A stretch of DNA of 8,267 nucleotides from Candidatus Dadabacteria bacterium. GTDB lineage: Bacteria; Desulfobacterota_D; UBA1144; Nemesobacterales; UBA2774. Location of the stretch: assembly GCA_020027805.1 (NCBI GenBank), contig JAHKKQ010000094.1, positions 1 to 8,267 on the forward strand, in the 5' to 3' direction. The notes below the pieces were generated by a model. The model had not been told where the DNA came from and did not search any database. It was given only the letters and a program-made list of their open reading frames with translations. Below are positions 5,613 to 8,267 of the stretch, piece after piece; the first letter of the stretch is position 1; each line of letters starts with the position of its first letter. The position numbers and the translations under genes were made by a program.

Positions 5613-7253
5613 TCAATGTCTGACATCGGCAGGCACCTCTTTAAATCTCGGCAATGTGATAACGAAAGTCGCCCCGTTACCACTGGAACTCACCACGTTG
5701 ATATTTCCATTATAACCTTCTATAACCTTTTGTACAATCGCGAGACCCAGTCCCGTACCCACCTCTTTTGTAGTGAAAAACGGATCGAAGATCCTCGAGA
5801 TAAAGTTCTCGTCTATTCCCTTGCCCTCGTCCGAAATCTCGATAACAACGTTGTTTTCTTCGGTCTTCGATTTAATTATTATCAGACCGCCGATCGGCAT
5901 GGCGTCAACGGAATTGAGGAGGAGGTTCCACACCGCCTGCTTCAGGCGGTACGAATCCGCCTGGACGTATATGCCATTTTCAACCTGGTTTATTATCTCT
6001 ATGTTTCCGCGCCGTATAGTCTTCGCGAAGGATTCGACAGTATCGTTTACGATCCGCCCGAAGTCTACGAGCGTAGTGAGTTTCTGGATCGGCATCGTGA
6101 GTATGAGAAAGTCCTCGACTAGCAGATTGAGCCTCTCTACTTCCTGAGAAGCCATCCGTACGAGCCTCAGGTTATCCTCCGTAGGCTTTACGTCGCTGCT
6201 CAGTATCTCGACGGCGCCGCTGATGGCCGAAAGCGGGTTCCTCAGCTCGTGTGCGAGACCCGCCGCAAGCTGACCGAGAAGAGCCATCTTCTCCGACGTC
6301 CTCAAGCGGTCTTCCAGCTCCTTAACCTCGGTCAGGTCCTGGAATATGATAATATACCCATGCGTCTTGTCGTCCGTATCTTTCAGATCGGAGGAGGAGA
6401 AGCCGAGCGTGACCATTCTGCCGTCGGGCGCCGTATATAGCATCTGCTCCCTCTTCTTCGAAACGAGGTCTTCGAGATGGAGTCCCGTCATGAACTGACC
6501 GAGACCCTTGCCCAAAATCTTATCCTCGCCGCTTATGCCCAGGATTTCGAGACCGGTCCTGTTAGCCGATATGATCTTGCCGTCCAGGTTCAGCGTTATT
6601 ACCCCGCTCGTGAGACTCTGAATTATATTCTCATGAAGATTCCGGAGAATCCGCAGGCTTCTTTCGCTCTCGCCGAGCTCCCTGCCCGCCGTCCGGAACC
6701 TCTCCGAGAGATACCCCGAGAGGATCGCGACGAGAAGGAAACCGGTCAGGTGAAAATATGTGGAAACGAGCCCTATTTCCCCCCACTCGGAGACGGAGCT
6801 CCAGATACTCTGACCGGGATCTATCGGTACCTCGGCCCTGATCTGGTAAAAGACGATCAGGACATAGACAAGGCCCGAAACGAGGGCGGTGACGTAGCTC
6901 GCAAGCTTGGTGAGCGCGATGCTCGAATAAATAATAATTAAGACGTACAAGAATATAAAAGGGCTCGACTTCCCGCCCGTCACGAAGATTACGGTCGAAG
7001 CGAGAACCAGGTCGAAGAAAAGCTGAGTGATCTTAAAAATTTTGGGGTACCGCTGAAAAAGAGTCTGGAGCAGGAGAGAAACGAGGCTCAGGAAATAAAT
7101 TACGGCCACGATTACGGCCATACAAAAGGCTTCTTTCCTCGCGCCTCTGCCGTAATATATCACGGCTCCCGACCCGAGCAGGACGGTCGTTATGATCACC
7201 CTTAGTACTACCGAGCTCCTTAGACCTCCGTCAGGATTCTGAAGAACTTTCAT
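5613..7253 (-). CDS. pilS: Membrane sensor histidine kinase PilS
   Basis: This 546-residue two-component kinase begins with about six hydrophobic helices (roughly residues 15-35, 43-65, 76-92, 98-114, 119-137 and 160-181), matching the membrane layout of PilS. A PAS domain follows (about 203-312, with LTSGVITLNLDGKIISANRT). The dimerisation domain has the phospho-acceptor H335 in AHELRNPLSAI. The ATPase domain shows the N box QAVWNLLLNSVDAM (439-452), DEGKGI (475-480), FDPFFTTK (489-496) and GTGLGLAI (499-506). No key residue is missing. In known systems PilS senses pilin in the membrane and phosphorylates PilR; that role here is inferred from neighbours and domain order. The ATG at 7253 is the only start before an in-frame TGA 21 bases upstream, but its ribosome-binding site is poor: the nearest GAGGG is 18 bases away. 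A 125-base gap separates it from pilC. Confidence 0.87.
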   Translation of the reverse strand: MKVLQNPDGGLRSSVVLRVIITTVLLGSGAVIYYGRGARKEAFCMAVIVAVIYFLSLVSLLLQTLFQRYPKIFKITQLFFDLVLASTVIFVTGGKSSPFIFLYVLIIIYSSIALTKLASYVTALVSGLVYVLIVFYQIRAEVPIDPGQSIWSSVSEWGEIGLVSTYFHLTGFLLVAILSGYLSERFRTAGRELGESERSLRILRNLHENIIQSLTSGVITLNLDGKIISANRTGLEILGISGEDKILGKGLGQFMTGLHLEDLVSKKREQMLYTAPDGRMVTLGFSSSDLKDTDDKTHGYIIIFQDLTEVKELEDRLRTSEKMALLGQLAAGLAHELRNPLSAISGAVEILSSDVKPTEDNLRLVRMASQEVERLNLLVEDFLILTMPIQKLTTLVDFGRIVNDTVESFAKTIRRGNIEIINQVENGIYVQADSYRLKQAVWNLLLNSVDAMPIGGLIIIKSKTEENNVVIEISDEGKGIDENFISRIFDPFFTTKEVGTGLGLAIVQKVIEGYNGNINVVSSSGNGATFVITLPRFKEVPADVRH

Positions 7254-7265
7254 ATTCGCTTTAAG

Positions 7266-7292
7266 ACTATACCCTCAGTTAAATTGCCGCAA
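7266..7292 (-). promoter_or_regulatory. Weak promoter candidate for pilS-pilR
   Basis: On the minus strand TATAGT (7271-7266) matches the -10 box at 5 of 6 positions. TTGCGG (7292-7287) is a -35-like hexamer, but the spacer is only 15 bases. A start near 7259 would leave a leader of about six bases, which would fit the lack of a proper Shine-Dalgarno sequence at pilS. An independent TTGACA further upstream (around 7314) has no good -10 partner. The 125-base gap between pilC and pilS makes an internal promoter reasonable, but the evidence is thin. Confidence 0.3.
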
Positions 7293-7378
7293 TGGTAATA
7301 AACACAGCTCTGTCAATGAATGTACAAGAATTAAGGAAAGTTAAACGCCGATAGTCGGTCAGTGCATCAATTCACCCG

Positions 7379-8267
7379 TCAATTCGACATGGTAGACACG
7401 AGCTTGAACATCGGAAGGTACATCGAGACGACTATGACCCCGACCGTGGCTCCCAGGACCGTAATCATGAGGGGCTCCAGTGCCGACAGCAGGGATGCGA
7501 CCGCTATATCGACCTCTTCTTCGTAAAAGTCGGCAATTTTATTCAGCATATCCTCGAGGGCACCCGTCTGCTCGCCGACCGAAATCATCTGCACGACCAT
7601 CGGGGGGAAGAGCTTGGGCCTGGCCATTAGCGGCTCGGCAAGCATCTGCCCCTCGCTAATCCCTTTCCGGGCTTCGAGTATGGCTTCCTCGGTTATGATG
7701 TTGCCCGAGGCCTTCGCCGTAATTTCGAGTCCGTCCAGTATGGCAATACCGCCTGCCGTAAGCGTAGCGAGCGTCCGGCAGAACCTCGCGATAACAGTCT
7801 TCAGCAGCAGCGGCCCCACGAGCCACAACTTGAGCAGGAACGCATCGAAGAGTCTTCTCATCTTGTACGATTTACTGTAGCTAAATCCCGTAAGGAAAAA
7901 TATGGCTGCGATAGCTATCAATATATAAAGAATATTATGTCTCGTGAAAAAGCTGATATCGACCACCGCCTGTGTTAAAGCAGGCAGGGCCGTCCCCATA
8001 TCCTTGAACATCTCGGCGAACACGGGAACGACGAATATTATTACAATCGCAAGGACCATAATGGCTACGCTGATGACTACCGCGGGATAGATCATGGCTC
8101 CTTTAATCTTTCTCTTAATCGAATCCATTTTTTCGAGATAGCTGGCCAACCTCTGCAGGATCACGTCGAGCACGCCGCCCGTCTCGCCGGCTTTAATAAG
8201 CTGGGTATAGAGGTTGCTGAACACCTTCGGGTGCTTCGCCAGAGAATCGGAGAACGTGGAACCGGCC
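7379..8267 (-). CDS. pilC: Type IV pilus inner-membrane platform protein PilC, C-terminal part
   Basis: The frame is open from the right edge to the TGA at 7379-7381, giving 295 residues of a protein normally about 400 long; the true start is outside the window, and a GTG at 8224 is internal. The fragment starts within the first T2SSF/GspF domain (TFSDSLAKHPKVFSNLY, then AGETGGVLDVILQRLASYLEK). It then has a membrane helix (about 57-84), a second helix (about 112-128), the second T2SSF domain with the hallmark GEQTGALEDML (231-241) and FYEEEVD, and a final helix (about 262-286). PilC couples the PilB/PilT motors to pilin insertion and removal at the inner membrane. GspF of type II secretion shares the same domains, but adjacency to pilS and pilR favours PilC. 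It is the upstream member of the pilC-pilS-pilR set; pilB or pilT would be expected beyond the right edge. Confidence 0.9.
   Translation of the reverse strand, partial: AGSTFSDSLAKHPKVFSNLYTQLIKAGETGGVLDVILQRLASYLEKMDSIKRKIKGAMIYPAVVISVAIMVLAIVIIFVVPVFAEMFKDMGTALPALTQAVVDISFFTRHNILYILIAIAAIFFLTGFSYSKSYKMRRLFDAFLLKLWLVGPLLLKTVIARFCRTLATLTAGGIAILDGLEITAKASGNIITEEAILEARKGISEGQMLAEPLMARPKLFPPMVVQMISVGEQTGALEDMLNKIADFYEEEVDIAVASLLSALEPLMITVLGATVGVIVVSMYLPMFKLVSTMSN

Noticed and set aside
4603..5715. A 370-codon open frame on the plus strand antisense to pilR and the end of pilS
   Set aside because: It lies wholly opposite well-defined two-component genes, shows no recognisable motif and has no ribosome-binding site. 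Long antisense frames arise from the codon bias of the real genes.
7330..7378. CCGA-N3-TCGG hairpin downstream of pilC as a terminator
   Set aside because: The stem is only four pairs and is followed by GCGTTTAAC rather than a U-tract, so it is too weak to call.

Overview
The window reads as a stretch of a Gram-negative chromosome with roughly even base composition. An outer-membrane porin, type IV pilus genes and an NtrC-type regulator that should work with sigma-54 all point to a diderm. The order pilC-pilS-pilR is the one I recall from Geobacter and myxobacteria, and frequent AGG and ATA codons also fit a deltaproteobacterial-grade lineage (Desulfobacterota, Dadabacteria or similar). This placement is inference; no phylogenetic marker in the window settles it.

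Layout, left to right. (1) Bases 1-399, minus strand: N-terminal 133 residues of a secreted beta-barrel porin that runs off the left edge. (2) Bases 400-834: a 435-base gap holding the porin's control region, with a near-consensus sigma-54 site, a closer sigma-70-like site and a CCCGGG-rich palindrome, plus a weak terminator hairpin for the gene to the right. (3) Bases 835-2175, minus: a complete MFS proton symporter of the carboxylate/sialate type. (4) Bases 2176-2335: a divergent promoter region. (5) Bases 2336-4138, plus: miaB (tRNA methylthiolase) followed 18 bases later by a DUF151 bifunctional-nuclease gene, a likely two-gene operon. (6) Bases 4174-8267, minus: pilR, pilS and the C-terminal part of pilC, in transcription order pilC-pilS-pilR, convergent with the miaB unit across a 35-base gap.

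How the parts work together. PilC is the inner-membrane platform for pilus assembly. PilS is a six-helix membrane histidine kinase with a PAS domain, and PilR is its sigma-54 activating partner. The classical target, pilA, is not in the window. The only strong sigma-54-like site I found lies upstream of the porin, so that gene may depend on an NtrC-type activator, possibly but not necessarily PilR. The porin and the MFS carrier point the same way and could form an uptake route across both membranes, but nothing in the sequence names the substrate. The best regulatory detail is at miaB: its -10 box ends nine bases before the ATG and no Shine-Dalgarno sequence is present, so the transcript is probably leaderless.

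Most of the window is well-known housekeeping and pilus-control genes. I did not find a clearly new defence, mobile or RNA-based system.
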